A stretch of 64,000 bases of DNA from Cepaea nemoralis (GCA_014155875.1 JACEFZ010017830.1:1-64000), one strand, 5' to 3'; counted from the first letter of the stretch, positions 44,611 to 55,500 are shown. Program-made: numbers and translations. The notes: generated by a model not told the origin, from the letters alone.

Positions 44611-44650
44611 GCTGACTACTACTACTACTACTACTACTACTATTACTACT
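44510..44650. repeat. (CAG)n then (CTA)n triplet tract
   Basis: CAG units lead into about 40 CTA units. Same pair of triplets as inside the SINE-A at 31.9 kb, but no SINE flank is visible here. Confidence 0.95.
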
Positions 44651-45204
44651 AGAGTAGGTAATAGTAGTAGATTTAATGTACACAGAATATCTAACTTGCC
44701 TTCGTTATTCTTCCCCCTATAGTTAGCTGTATATTCATCGCCAGCTATTCTAGAATTTTGCTTTTGTTGGAAAACATGATCTAAAAAAATTGACAACTAT
44801 TGATTGGCGTTCACAGAACTAGAAGAAAGAAGAAGATATTAGAAGACGCAATAGACAAAATACACATTGAAAGCTGTAGTTACCATACCGGGACTCTACC
44901 TGTCACCTCTAAATGACGACAGCGCCTCGCTCCAGGAGCAAGTGTACTTCAACGCATAAAAAAAACATTAGTCATGAGCCAAGGTTGAGTTTTGACAGAA
45001 ATCTAGCGGGAAGTCTTGGGAGGGTCTGGTCAGTGTTAGCCTAACTTGTGCTGTTCTGACACTCGGCTCTGTTGGATAAACAGTGGCGGTTGTAACGCTG
45101 TCTTCCGTTATCAAGGTGAGAACTGCTCTATGTTGCCTGTGGCTTTATGTTTGTTTCCGCGGAGTATAATGAATGCTGATTACCACGTGGCCATAGGATC
45201 TAGA
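44651..45204. other. No gene seen; SINE-D-like tail at 44.89-44.96 kb
   Basis: 'tcacctctaaatgacgacag' and 'cgcctcgctccagga' match the sequence after the 21 bp repeat at 46.61 kb, so this is a piece of a SINE-D variant. The remainder is unique. Confidence 0.5.
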
Positions 45205-45545
45205 GGAATGTAGGCATCTTATATAGTGGTTAGAATAGTGTGGGAATAGTGGTTAGTACGGGTTGCCCGCTAAAACAGTAGTTTGAGTTCAATCCCCAGC
45301 AGAGGCAGGTTTATTTGTTCTGACCAGTACGGGAATCGACCCAGCTTCATAGAAATGGGGGCACTCTTCCGAATTCCGGTCCCAAATAGTTCTGCAGTGA
45401 ATAATTTTATATAACTAACACTAACCCTAACCCTAACCCTAATCACTTATTCACTGCAGAACTATTTGGGACCGGAATTCCGAAGAGTGCCGAAATGGGT
45501 ACCAAACGATAGTCGACATTTTATGGGAATTCATGAGCTCGAAAG
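45205..45545 (+). mobile_element. SINE-D interrupted by a MITE
   Basis: Head and box B ('gtttgagttcaatccccagc') before the MITE; 'gaaatgggtaccaaacgata' and 'ttttatgggaattcatgag' after it. Compare the unbroken 'cctaaatgggtaccaggaaa' at 42525. Confidence 0.75.
45360..45491. mobile_element. 132 bp foldback MITE with (CCCTAA)n core
   Basis: 45-base inverted repeats: GGCACTCTTCCGAATTCCGG then TCCCAAATAGTTCTGCAGTG and AATAA (45360-45404) pair with 45447-45491, one mismatch. GAAATGGG duplicates at 45352-45359 and 45492-45499, an 8-base target duplication as made by hAT, P or Merlin-type transposases. The 42-base centre contains CTAACCCTAACCCTAACCCT, i.e. three telomere-type repeats. It inserted into a SINE-D. 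Confidence 0.92.
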
Positions 45546-45767
45546 GCTACAAGAAAAGGAAATGATCCCCCTTATCTTATTTGTCGGTGCGCAGAATATA
45601 TAAAGACCTAACATTTCCTACGCCACAATGACAGCATCTACTATACGAAAAACACCGTGCTCATTTTAAACTTAAGAAAATGTTTTCAGAAATCAGAGTA
45701 TGACACTTTCCCCCTCTCATTCATGAGTAGTATATATGACACATAATCTTTTCGTATAACGGCGAAT

Positions 45768-46065
45768 AAATGCTGGGATTGACTGCAACATCCTAAGAGG
45801 TATATGCAACTAACTTTTTTTCTTTTTTGCATATCCTATTTACAGGACACTGCGGTCAACACCAGCATTTTTCAGCTGCTGTTGATGTCTTTGCAAGTTT
45901 TACGTTCAGTAGTTTACCATTGCTTTCTGAACGACCAGCTCACATACCTTTCCGAAAGAAACCAACGCGACGCGATCAGCTGCCAAATCTCCCGCAGCTG
46001 TGTTTTGTACGTGGGTATACAGGATTACGAACAGTGTCCTTACCGCCTTTCGCCATGGAGATCGG
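45768..46065 (-). mobile_element. SINE-B, near-complete, next to an opposed tail
   Basis: A plus-strand tail (45768-45812, 'aaatgctgggattgactgca') abuts a full reversed copy from 'gcatatcctatttacaggac' to 'ggattacgaacagtgtcctt' and the head 'gccatggagatcgg'. Confidence 0.85.
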
Positions 46066-46332
46066 CCAACTAACTTTAGTGCGGAAAAATAGAAGACACG
46101 CCCTCACAAGGTTGAAGATACGGCCAGTTGGGGATCTGGAGCCCAGCTAACGGCTTGACTATCGTTGATATGTTGACACTAATGAGCTTACTTCCAGCGC
46201 TCCAACCTTCCGACCAGCTGGCTACTTGTACCGGGGTTAGCAAGTCCACGGGTAGCGCGTTCAGAAATGTGGTCACAGATATGAGACGAACTGGGCAGCC
46301 ATGGAACTGGGAAGCAGTGGCTGTAAACTTTT

Positions 46333-46670
46333 ATAGGAGTCGTGCTAGCCTAGTGGCTAGACACTCATCTGCCCGCCCGGTGATAATGTGGTCACATCTG
46401 CGTCGAGGCGGATTTTAAAGATTGATTTTGGTTCCTAGGTAATCCAGTCTAAAGTTAATACACTGAAGTATTTTGGGAAGTAAATGTGACCGAACTGACC
46501 ACATCACCCACCGAACTGACCAAATCACCCACGGACCTGATCAAATCACCCACGGAACTGAACACATCACCCACCGAATTGACCACATCACCCACTGAAC
46601 TGACCACATCACCTCCAAATGACGACTGCGCCTCGCTGCAGGAATAAGTGTACTTCAACGCATGATCAAC
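46333..46670 (+). mobile_element. SINE-D variant with internal 21 bp tandem repeat
   Basis: Head 'gtgctagcctagtggctaga', body 'tattttgggaagtaaatgtg'. Then six units of about GAACTGACCACATCACCCACC (46491-46612), then 'tccaaatgacgactgcgcct'. The repeat lies where SINE-D copies normally read '...accgaactgaccacatcac'. Confidence 0.75.
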
Positions 46671-46861
46671 TAGACACCCCTGGTCTAAAACCATATGCCC
46701 AATAGTATGTTTATGCACTTAATAAATTAGTATATGCGATCATATTGTGTTTAATCCCTTTTATAACTAAACACAATTAATGCAGTAGGTGAGCCTGTGG
46801 TTTCGTCCTTTGATAGCTGCCCTTTGAAGAATTATTTTAGCACGGCTTAATTCAACATGGC

Positions 46862-47200
46862 TTAATCCAATTAATTGGGAAGTACATTTGATACCATGAA
46901 GTTTCATGTTAAGTAAAGGCGACCGTGAAAGATATTGATACCATTGGGCGTGTAAAATGGTCGTTTACTGTCTGTTCTACATGTACAGAGTCGTGACGTA
47001 GCAGGTAGTGCGCCGTGTTACTAGCGCTGGAAGCCACGGTAGCCCAGTGGCTAGCATATTTGATAGTGGTTATGTGTTCGAAACACCCTTTGGAGATTTT
47101 CTTCACTAACCTGGTCGACCCATCCTAAATTAGATATCAGGAAATTTCCTGGGTAGTAAATTGGATGCAATGAAATTTCATGGGAATTAAAGGCGACAAT
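46862..47200 (+). mobile_element. Two SINE-D pieces in tandem
   Basis: Tail piece at 46862-46985 ('tgggaagtacatttgatacc', 'gtaaaatggtcgtttactgt'). Then a head-containing copy runs 47027-47200 ('cacggtagcccagtggctag', 'tcatgggaattaaaggcga'). Confidence 0.7.
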
Positions 47201-47205
47201 CAATC

Positions 47206-47815
47206 AATCAATCATGTGCCATGCCGGAAAGCGTGGGCGGTCATGATTCGCCATTTCACTCGATCACCAGAGTCGTGGATCAGCTCAGTGTTCCTGTCTC
47301 GTTCATGCCATGTGGCCAAGCCATCCAGGTATTTTCCTCTCGGTCTTCCTCTTGGTCTGTTCCCTTCGATCTTGCCAGCTGTCACTAAGTTCTCCAGTCC
47401 ATTTCTTCTCATAACATGTCCAAAAAATTTTGACTGTCTACGTCTAATTTCTCTAATCAATCTACGATTTTCATTTGTCTCTTGTAGTACTTGGTCATTG
47501 GTTTTTCTATCTGTCCATGGTATTCTTTGCATTTTCCTCAGAAACCACATTTCTGCAGCCATCAGATGTTTTTCAGCTTGACTGCACATTGTCCAAGTTT
47601 CACATCCATACAAAAGAACAGGCTCTATGTATCCCCTCAACACTCTTTTTCTCGTTTCAATTGACATCATTTTATTGGTCAGAATGTTTTTCATCTTGCT
47701 AAAGGCTACTTTCGCAATGACGATTCTTGTTCTAATCTCTTCAAGGCATCTGCCATCAGATGTTATGACTGTTCCGAGATAATTGAACCGATTCACTTGT
47801 TGAAAGGCGACAGCG
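47206..47815 (-). mobile_element. LINE C-terminal region, open frame, TTGA tail
   Basis: About 200 open codons on the minus strand: VNRFNYLGTVITSDGRCLEE, KRVLRGYIEPVLLYGCETWT, EMWFLRKMQRIPWTDRKTND, FFGHVMRRNGLENLVTAGKI, GLATWHERDRNTELIHDSGD, KWRIMTAHAFRHGT, stop, then (ATTG)n. These are the conserved blocks that follow the RT core in a common animal LINE group. The open frame suggests this is the youngest copy here. It is 5'-truncated inside RT, so immobile on its own. Confidence 0.88.
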
Positions 47816-48145
47816 AGAAGAATACTCAATATGTCAAGAAGAGAGAAAATCAGAAATGAAGAAATCAGGACTAAAGTGGAGGATATAACAGCGCTAGATT
47901 TTGTTAGAAGGAGCAAGTAGAATAGTTTGGCCATGTTACTGTTACCAACTAACAGTATACCACAACAAGCAATGATGCACAGATCAAATGGAAGCAGAAG
48001 AAGAGGCCGACCACGTAAACGATGGGCAGAGGAAATATCGGAGTCCATAGGAATCTCTATACATGAAGCCCATAAACAGGCACTCTCCCACTGTTTATAC
48101 TTCATCTTGACAACGCAAGGTACAAGAGGGACAAGATGAGATGAT
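47816..48145 (+). mobile_element. Second LINE tail, opposed to the first
   Basis: The plus strand reads SRRRGRPRKRWAEEISESIG then IHEAHKQALSHCL and an end at 'gacaagatgagatgatgag'. The basic GRPRKRW block is typical of LINE tails. A sister copy is at 57.94-58.14 kb. The two LINEs meet 5' to 5' near 47815. Confidence 0.78.
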
Positions 48146-48187
48146 GAGCCACGATACTGACATCATTACCAGTAGAGTCATTTTTTT

Positions 48188-48405
48188 AAAAATGTTTGCA
48201 TACCCTTTACAGGACGTTGCAGTCAACACCAGCATTTTTTTCAGCTGCTGTTGATGTACTAGGCAGGTTTTTACGTTCAGTAGTTTGCCATTGCAAAGAC
48301 CGGCTCCCATACAAACACGTTATAATACAACGCGACACGGTCTGCTGCGCAAATCGGTCACGGCTGCGTTTCGAACGCCTGGTAAGCGGCCCACGAACCG
48401 CGTTC
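48188..48405 (-). mobile_element. SINE-B, near-complete
   Basis: 'gcataccctttacaggacgt', 'gcagtcaacaccagcattt', 'cgttcagtagtttgccattg', then 'gtctgctgcgcaaatcggtc' and 'gctgcgtttcgaacgcctgg' (box B). Confidence 0.88.
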
Positions 48406-48449
48406 GCAAGCCTTTGGAAATTTGGTAAAGTATGTGGGGCTAGCAAGCA

Positions 48450-48675
48450 GAGCGGCTGGCCGAGTGGATAGAACGCCAGACTCTCCTTCGGGAGACCCGG
48501 GTTCGATCCCTCGGTAAAGTGTGGGATTTTTTTTTCTATCGAGGGCAAAAAGAAAATCCTAACCTGCACAGTTCGCGGCGGCTGCACTAGCCAGGAGGCC
48601 TTAATTCCTCGGGCTCAAAAACCCCTCTGCCATACACCGCAAGGTACTATATTGGCAGTAAATGACAGTGACAGT
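48450..48675 (+). mobile_element. SINE-C, full copy
   Basis: 'gagcggctggccgagtggat', 'gggttcgatccctcggtaaa', 'cctaacctgcacagttcgcg', 'ttggcagtaaatgacagtga'. The best preserved of the three copies. Confidence 0.92.
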
Positions 48676-49170
48676 AGCACGATGCCCACAATACGGCCCG
48701 TAGCGGGAAACGAGATCCTATTATTTACTATTATAATATATTATGTTTTACCAGATCTGCTGTACATTTTAATTTACTAGTTGGCCTAAGTGGCACGGGG
48801 CTAGAAAGCGGACATCAACGCAATGCAATGGATGACATGTGCCATACATAACAAATGTTGAAAGAAGAAGAGGAAGACGAAGAAGAAGAAGAAGAAGAAA
48901 AGAAGAAGAAGAACCTCCTAGTTAATATGAGGAAGAAGGATGTTAACTCATTTTAAACCAAAATTACTCACCATGCGTTGATTATGACTTCTTGTATGAC
49001 TAAAGCATGTGTTGATTTTGTCTGTACAGATGCACTCCCTGATACCATGGTTACTTATTCTGTCCTTTTTATTATTATTGCTTTACGTGTTTTTATCCTA
49101 GGGTTACTTTACATGTTTCTGCCTTGGGTGTGGCTGTACATTTTTTTTTTTTTGCCTTAGCTTTTACTGT
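48676..49170. other. No gene seen; short (GAA)n
   Basis: Unique AT-rich sequence with GAA/GAAGA repeats at about 48860-48915 and a T run at 49140. Confidence 0.5.
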
Positions 49171-49212
49171 AAATGTCTCTACTCTGTTTGTTACTTTAAA
49201 TGTGTGTGTGTA

Positions 49213-49247
<35 letters not shown>

Positions 49248-49658
49248 AGTTTAAATTTTAGTTGTTTCTTTAAATGTATGCGTGTTTTTAAATTCCAGTT
49301 GTTACAGTAAATGTATGTTTGTTGTAAATTCTAGTTGTTACTGCAAATGTTTCTACTCTAGCTGTTACTTTAAATGTGTGTATGTTTGTTTTAATTCTAG
49401 TTGTTACTGTAAATGTTTCTACTATATTTGTTACATTAAATGTGTAAATTTGTGTCTGTTTTAAATTCTAGTTGTTACTGTAAATGTTTCTACTATATTT
49501 GTTACTTTACATGTGTGTATATGTTCTTTAAATTATGGTTGTTACTGAACATGTTTCTACTCGTGTTGTTACTTTAAATGTATATTCTCTTAAATTCTAA
49601 TTGTTAATTAAAAAGTTTCTACTCTAGTTGTTATTTTAAATGTGTGTGTGTGTGTGTC

Positions 49659-49717
<59 letters not shown>

Positions 49718-49760
49718 TGTGTTTTAAATTCTAGTTATTACTTAAATGTTGTTACTTTAG
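49170..49760. repeat. ~65 bp imperfect tandem repeat with (TG)n insertions
   Basis: 'ttctagttgttactgtaaat' + 'gtttctactatatttgttac' + 'tttaaatgtgtg' recurs about eight times. The TGTG part has expanded to long (TG)n in two units (49208-49245 and 49640-49712), so a microsatellite grew inside a minisatellite unit. Confidence 0.88.
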
Positions 49761-49904
49761 TTGCTGCTTTAAATATTTATGTTCCACAATTAGCGTTTAA
49801 CGTCTCCTCACTTTTTATTTTGTCACTTTTTATCTTAAATACTTTAGTCAGTAGCGGTTGTTACTTACTAATTATCCCTGTTCGAACTGTAAATAGCTGG
49901 CGAT

Positions 49905-50110
49905 TGGTAAGCCCGCTTACCCGGGTTCGAAACACAGCTGCAACATATTTGGCAGCAGATCGCGTTGCTCTTGGTTTTAACGAGTTGGTGTGGGAGCCGG
50001 TCGTTCAGAAAGCAATGGCAAACTACTAAACGTAACCTTTCCAAGACATCAACAAGGGCAGTAAAATGCTGGTGTTGACAGCGATGTCCTGTTAAAAGGA
50101 TATTTAAAAA
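49905..50110 (+). mobile_element. SINE-B, near-complete
   Basis: 'gcttacccgggttcgaaaca' (box B), 'ggcagcagatcgcgttgctc', 'cggtcgttcagaaagcaatg', 'tgctggtgttgacagcgatg', ending in an A-rich tail. Confidence 0.9.
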
Positions 50111-50397
50111 AAAAAAAATTAAAATAAAAATAAAAACTGTAAATATGTGATCAGAAATGAAAAGGAACGTTCAGCGCACGATACAACAAACATCACGACA
50201 CAACAAACAATCAGGCCGACTATGTTGAAAAGCTGTTGCACTATAGGGAAAGGCTGCCCCATAGCAGATACTGGCTCTGGGGTGTTGAGTGTTGGGTCTT
50301 CACATATTCTAAGTCACGACATAATAAGGTGCATTTACATACCACACAATTCTGAACATTATTCGGTGCGCAATTGTATTATTCTGGCTATAATCTG

Positions 50398-50640
50398 CAG
50401 CCGGCGCTGCGGTGAGGAGTAACTGTCGAAATTCGTAATCCCGCATACCGCGTTCGAAACACAGCTGCGGGTAATTTGGCAGAAGACCGCCTTATGTTGG
50501 TTTTCATACAATGGTATGAGTACCGGTCGTTCAGAAAGCAATTGTAAACTACTGAAAGTAAGCTTGCATAGAAATCACCAACAGACAAAAATGCCGGGGT
50601 TGACTGCGACGTCCTGAGACGGATATGGAATTAACTAAAC
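50398..50640 (+). mobile_element. SINE-B, full copy
   Basis: Head 'agccggcgctgcggtgagga', 'gtaatcccgcataccgcgtt' + CGAAACACAGC, 'ccggtcgttcagaaagcaat', 'ggttgactgcgacgtcctga'. Confidence 0.9.
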
Positions 50641-50645
50641 TTAAC

Positions 50646-51050
50646 ATGCGGATCGACAATTTGTAGAGAATATTGCTATGGAAAACATTGTGAGGCGATT
50701 GGCGCCAAGCCACACAACAGATTGTTGGACAAATATAATTAGAAAATGGACACGCCATTGGCACTGTGTCTGACATACATGCGTATTCCTGGAGGTAGGG
50801 AATGCTGACAGACTACTTGCCAGTTACATATGAACGTGCGAGTCCTATGAACCATATAATAATGGCGGGGGAAATAAGAGGAAGAAAAAGAAATGAAGAA
50901 TAAGAAGATGATGATGTTGATGAAAAAAGAATTAGAGGCAGTAAGAGTAGCGGCGGAACAAGAATAAGAACAAAAATAAAAAAAAAGAATGAGAAGGAGG
51001 AGAAATAGAAGGAGAATAGTAAACGACGACACGTAATATGTAGGCTAACT
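50646..51050. other. No gene seen; A/G-rich
   Basis: Unique; the right half (50870-51015) is purine-rich GAA/GAT-type degenerate simple sequence. Confidence 0.5.
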
Positions 51051-51052
51051 AA

Positions 51053-51084
51053 TCGCATGTATTATTATGGTTATTAATTATTTA

Positions 51085-51123
<39 letters not shown>

Positions 51124-51348
51124 GACATAGTGTGCTTAAATGTGGTGCTCACCAGTAATAGCTGAATATGATACTTCTCCTCCTAATCGCAATGTATTAT
51201 TATGGTTAATTATTATTTATTATTTATTATTATTATATTATTATTAGTATTATTATTATTGACATAGTGTGCTTAAATGTGGTGCTCACCAGTAATAGCT
51301 GAATATGAGATACTTCTCCTCCTTCCCCCCCCCCCCCCCCCCCCCCCC
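51053..51348. repeat. ~133 bp tandem duplication with (TTA)n, then poly-C
   Basis: 'gacatagtgtgcttaaatgt' + 'ggtgctcaccagtaatagct' occurs at 51124 and 51261, each preceded by 'gtattattatggtt' and a TTA run of different length. A C run (51327-51348) closes the block. The copies are almost identical, so recent. Confidence 0.93.
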
Positions 51349-51737
51349 AATTCAAATCAATAAAGATCGACCCAAAAAAGTAGCGGAGATATAAGATATT
51401 TCTCGGACTTTTCTGATTAGGAAAGACAGCGTTGGTCGCCTAAAATAACTCAATTTCCTAGTATAATATAAAGGCGTTATATTTCATACATCTACAGCGC
51501 TCTTCACCTCCACATGAAACATCCTGGGCAGACACTAATCTGCCTACAAAACTGAGCATCGACTACGGTCACCACTAAGACAAAACCTACTGAGGACTAC
51601 AAACTTTGCATGCTGCGAGATAGTAAGAGAGTGTTAGTAATTTCTCATAATGATGAAATTATTACCTCCCATAGAAAACAACCCTTTTCAAGCTACTATC
51701 CGAAATATGGGGAATCGGTCACATAATTATTAATCTG
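51349..51737. other. No gene seen
   Basis: Unique sequence. No exon or repeat family recognised. Confidence 0.5.
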
Positions 51738-51970
51738 CCGGTCTCTCTGGCTGAGGGGTTACAACACTTTCTCCGTAATCCCGTTTATCACGCAGAGTCT
51801 CGTAGCGGGAGAGAACTGGGAGCGGTTCGACCCCCGCTGGTGACTTGCAGGATACTGAGCCGGCCGCTCAGAAAGCAATGGCAAACTACTGAGCGTAATC
51901 TTGCCAAGAAATCAACAGACAGCTGAAAGATGCTGCTGTTGAATGCGATGTCCTGTAAAGGATATGCAAA
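51738..51970 (+). mobile_element. SINE-B variant with longer head
   Basis: 'gccggtctctctggctgagg' head, then an extra 'gtctcgtagcgggagagaac' segment and 'gcggttcgacccccgctggt' as box B, then the shared 3' half. The copy at 58.86 kb has the same head, so this is a subfamily. Confidence 0.85.
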
Positions 51971-52134
51971 AAAAAATTATTAATCTGCGTCTGGGATGAC
52001 CCTTATTATAACTTCTTTTCTGAGGCTGAACTAGGTAAAAGTAATGGAACAAACAAAAACGATGATAGGCAGTCATCCCCCACGTCTTGTAGGTGAGCTA
52101 ACAAACATGTTTAGATTTAGCTTATTGTGTGTTT

Positions 52135-52355
52135 AGCGGTCTCCGGTCTCCGTGGCGGAGAGTTTGCTGACGCGATTCGTAATCCCGTATACCCGGGGTT
52201 GAAACACAGCGGTGCTGGTTTTTTTTCTCCAAAAAGGTATAGGTGCCGGTCGTTCAGAAAGCAATGGCAAACTACTGAACGTAAAACTTGCCCAGGAATC
52301 ATGAAAAGTCAAAATGCTGGGATTGAATGCTACGTCCTGTGAAAGACATGCAACT
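52135..52355 (+). mobile_element. SINE-B, full copy
   Basis: 'tctccggtctccgtggcgga' head, 'aatcccgtatacccggggtt', 'ccggtcgttcagaaagcaat', 'tgctgggattgaatgctacg'. About 25 bases are deleted after box B. Confidence 0.9.
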
Positions 52356-52434
52356 AACTTGTTTTTCTTTTGTCTAGCGGAATGAAACCAATCTGTCATC
52401 AGTAGACAATTTTGAAGTCGAACTAGAATAAACA

Positions 52435-52675
52435 TCGGCGTCTGTGGCTTAAGAGTTATGAACGCAATATCACAATCCCGACATAGGTAGTTCGAAGTCA
52501 GCCGCAGGCGATTTTGGAGCAGGTCGCTTCACGTTCACAGTCTAAAATGTATGACCGTCGGCCGCATAGATAACAGGGCAAACTAGTGAACGTTGCCTGG
52601 AAAATATCAAAGAACCGATAAATGCTCGGGGATGATTGTGACGTTCTTTAAAGGACACGCTGTTAACAAGAGTGA
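52435..52675 (+). mobile_element. SINE-B, old degenerate copy
   Basis: 'cggcgtctgtggcttaagag', 'cataggtagttcgaagtcag', 'gggcaaactagtgaacgttg', 'gatgattgtgacgttcttta' follow the family order with many changes. Confidence 0.7.
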
Positions 52676-52697
52676 ACAACTTGAGTACACATGATAT

Positions 52698-52785
<88 letters not shown>

Positions 52786-52860
52786 CGACGACAACAACAA
52801 CAACAACAACAACAACAAGAGTAGCAGCAGCAGAAGCAAAGACAACAACAACAACAACAC
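52698..52860. repeat. (CAA)n with CAG variants, ~50 units
   Basis: Nearly pure CAA run (52698-52820), then CAG, AAGAC and CAA units. No coding evidence. Confidence 0.97.
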
Positions 52861-53137
52861 AAGGTAATAAAAACAATAACGACAACAGAATACCTCTACG
52901 TCAGTGTTAGCTTTGTAGTTTATGTCTTTACAATAAACACTAACTCATCATTCAACATGCTCAAAGTCCACTTTTTGTTCTAGTCCAGTGCATTTCTGGT
53001 CTACGGCTCATATACAAAACAAACAACTGAATTATGCTTGCATTGTACCATGCCGGAAATACGGCAGTAGGTTATATAGCCGTGACAAAACGGCACTGGG
53101 TAGGTTGCGAGGTCAGTATCGCGCCGTCCTTCTTACT
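52861..53137. other. No gene seen
   Basis: Unique sequence up to the truncated SINE-A. Confidence 0.45.
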
Positions 53138-53285
53138 CAAAGAGCTCAGAAGTCAGAGTGGGTTTGCCTGACAGCGAGGGACACTAGTAATATGGAAAGC
53201 TAATCCAAGCGCAAAAATAAGCCCAGCGCACTAGAAGTAATGGCACATGTACGGACTTCGCTTGGGTTCAAAGCGAGCGTAAGAA
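53138..53285 (+). mobile_element. SINE-A, 5'-truncated
   Basis: 'ctcagaagtcagagtgggtt' to 'gggttcaaagcgagcgta'. Only the last half is present. Confidence 0.88.
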
Positions 53286-54137
53286 TAAAATCATACATAA
53301 ATCGAGAAACCTGCAGGCAGGCCTGCTTGCTAGTCTTTATGTTACCTCATCAACCCGAAAATGTAGTGTCAACAATAAATCCCGAAAATGTGACTAGTGT
53401 ACTCAATTTTAGGCTCGGTAGCTGTGAGTTAAACCTCGTTTGAGGTGGTAATGATCACGTGACTGCGTGGTTCTCGGATCTCTACAGCTGCATGCAATGC
53501 TTTTCAGAAAAGAATCTGATAGGTCAGCTGGCCGGTGTGATACTGACCACTTCTCCAATTGAGTGCGGTTGTTCCTAGTAAAAATGAGCCTCGCACCATA
53601 TACAGAATATGGCAACCAGCACGAAAATAATATCTTTCGTTGCCAGATGAATGAACTAATCATTAGTGCACTTAATGTTTATGGAATATATGCAGTGTTC
53701 ATTCATGTGTTACCGACCCCGCTTGGGAACAAAGAATAGTAGCACTGTAAAATACCATACATATCATAAGAGTCAACTAAAGAGGGTTGGTGTAAAATCT
53801 TGCCACTTCATCTCATATAAAACTCAGCCGCAAAACCCAACCAAACATGAGCAAGGCTACAAAGAGCTCGGAGTGTTGGTTGAGGATCTATGGTACTTTT
53901 ATAGATGGAGGCAGAAGTAGAAAGAACAAGAAGAATGTACAGTTAAGAGACACACTCTTCTCCCTAACGGAGGCTGGAATGTTTACGGGACAAAGATAGT
54001 GAAGGCACACTTCCTGCCCGGGCGTTCCGCGTATGGAAGACTCTGTAACTCGGTTTGTCTCGATACCTTGCAGGATACATTTAAAATATCTATTGGGAAA
54101 ACCATTTGAGTCCACTAAGACAGTTAATAAATAAACA
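53286..54137. other. No gene seen
   Basis: One of the longer repeat-free stretches. Short frames on both strands have no domain I recognise. No splice-flanked exon was found. Confidence 0.5.
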
Positions 54138-54330
54138 TAAACAGGACGTTGCAGTGAACTCCAGCATTTTTTGGCTGTTTATGATTCCTGTGCAATTTTA
54201 TGCTCAGTAGTTTGTCATTGCTTTCTGAACGGCACTCGTATCATTGTATGGAAACTAACCCAAGGCGGTATAGTCCGCAGTTGTGTATCGAACACGGTAT
54301 GCGAGATTACGAAACCCACCAGTAAACGCT
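54138..54330 (-). mobile_element. SINE-B, reversed
   Basis: 'caggacgttgcagtgaactc', 'cagtagtttgtcattgcttt', 'cgcagttgtgtatcgaacac', 'ggtatgcgagattacgaaac'. Confidence 0.88.
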
Positions 54331-54494
54331 TCGCAACAGTCAGTTAAACATATATGTACGTACATGTAATGCATGGCGATCATAGAAGTAGCAGAAACAA
54401 TATGTTCTCTGGTCTCTACTTCTTTCTTCTACTTATCTGAGCGACAATCAATACTGGTGCGTTTATTACATTTAAAATATACGCTTAAAATAAT

Positions 54495-54850
54495 TGTAAA
54501 ACACAGTCCGGCTAAAAACAGTCCGGCTAAAAACAGCCCGGCTAGGTGTGTTTTAAGAATTCTTTCTATCCTAATCAATGTTTACTTTTATTTGCTGTAT
54601 ACTAAGCAATGGTTACTTTAACTTATTCTGTCTTTAGCAAGGTAACTTAAACTCTTTTTATCCTACACAATAGTTAGTTTAATTTGTTAAGTACTAAACA
54701 ATAGTTACTTAACTCATTTTATATTAAACAATGGCAACTTTAACTCGTTCTATCCTAAACAATGGTTAGTTTAACTCGTTCAGTACTAAACAATGGTTAC
54801 TTAAATCAATAGCTACTTAACCAATAACTACTTTATGGCTTTACTATACA
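54495..54850. repeat. 15 bp and ~31 bp tandem repeats
   Basis: Three units of ACAGTCCGGCTAAAA (54504-54545), then about seven imperfect units around 'ctaaacaatggttactttaa' + 'ctcgttctat' to 54840. Confidence 0.85.
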
Positions 54851-54854
54851 AAAC

Positions 54855-55160
54855 AATACGCTGGCTCAGTGGCGACAGAGTTAAGGACGCAGTTCGTAAT
54901 CCCACATACCCGCGTTCGAAACACAGTTGCGAGCTATTTGGCAGCAGACCGCCTTCCGTTGGGTTTGTACGAAATGACATATGTATAGTCATGTATGAGC
55001 AGAGATATTAAAGGGAGAACTTGGATTAAGAAAAGGGGTAACAAACGTTAGCTGAGCTGTATGTCTTGTACAGGACGTGCAATCAACCCAACATTCATAG
55101 ACTGTTTATGATTTATTAGAAAAATTTGGCGTTCAGTAGTTTGCCATTGAAAACTATGAT
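54855..55160. mobile_element. SINE-B head (plus) and tail (minus) pair
   Basis: Plus-strand head at 54857-54985 ('gctggctcagtggcgacaga', 'cccgcgttcgaaacacagtt', 'ggcagcagaccgccttccgt'). A reversed tail at 55060-55160 ('cttgtacaggacgtgcaatc' to 'gttcagtagtttgccattga'). Two insertions, or one inverted internally. Confidence 0.8.
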
Positions 55161-55224
55161 ACAGTGAGATAAAGTAACCGCTGGAATAACAATGGGAAGT
55201 TGAGAAACGCAAATCATATGGGAC

Positions 55225-55500
55225 CTCAGATCAGCATGATCAAATAGATAAGAGCGCTCGTTCTTGATCTTCCGGTATGCTGATGCTGAGGTAGGGGGTT
55301 CAACCCCTACACCTGTCAGTTGGACTAAAATACTGACTTCTTGTTCTTGGCCTGAGGACGTAAATTACAAGTACCTCTGAAGTCGCCTGAAGGCGAGGGA
55401 CACTGGTAATAGGGAAATGTAATCAACACGTAAAATTCAGTCCCGTGCTACTAGAAGTAGGGTGTATGGACTACGCTTGTGTTGAAAGCGAGCAAGCGAA
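55225..55500 (+). mobile_element. SINE-A, full copy
   Basis: 'cagatcagcatgatcaaata' head, GGGGGTTCAACCCC box B, a ~20 base deletion after 'cctctgaagtcg', end 'gttgaaagcgagcaagcg'. Confidence 0.9.

Noticed and set aside
45419..45443. Telomere or chromosome end
   Set aside because: Only three CCCTAA repeats, enclosed by inverted repeats and an 8-base duplication; it is a transposon core.
48450..48520. tRNA-Leu/Ser-like gene
   Set aside because: Box A and B are present, but the sequence continues as a SINE body shared with two other copies, two of which have target duplications; there is no proper acceptor stem.
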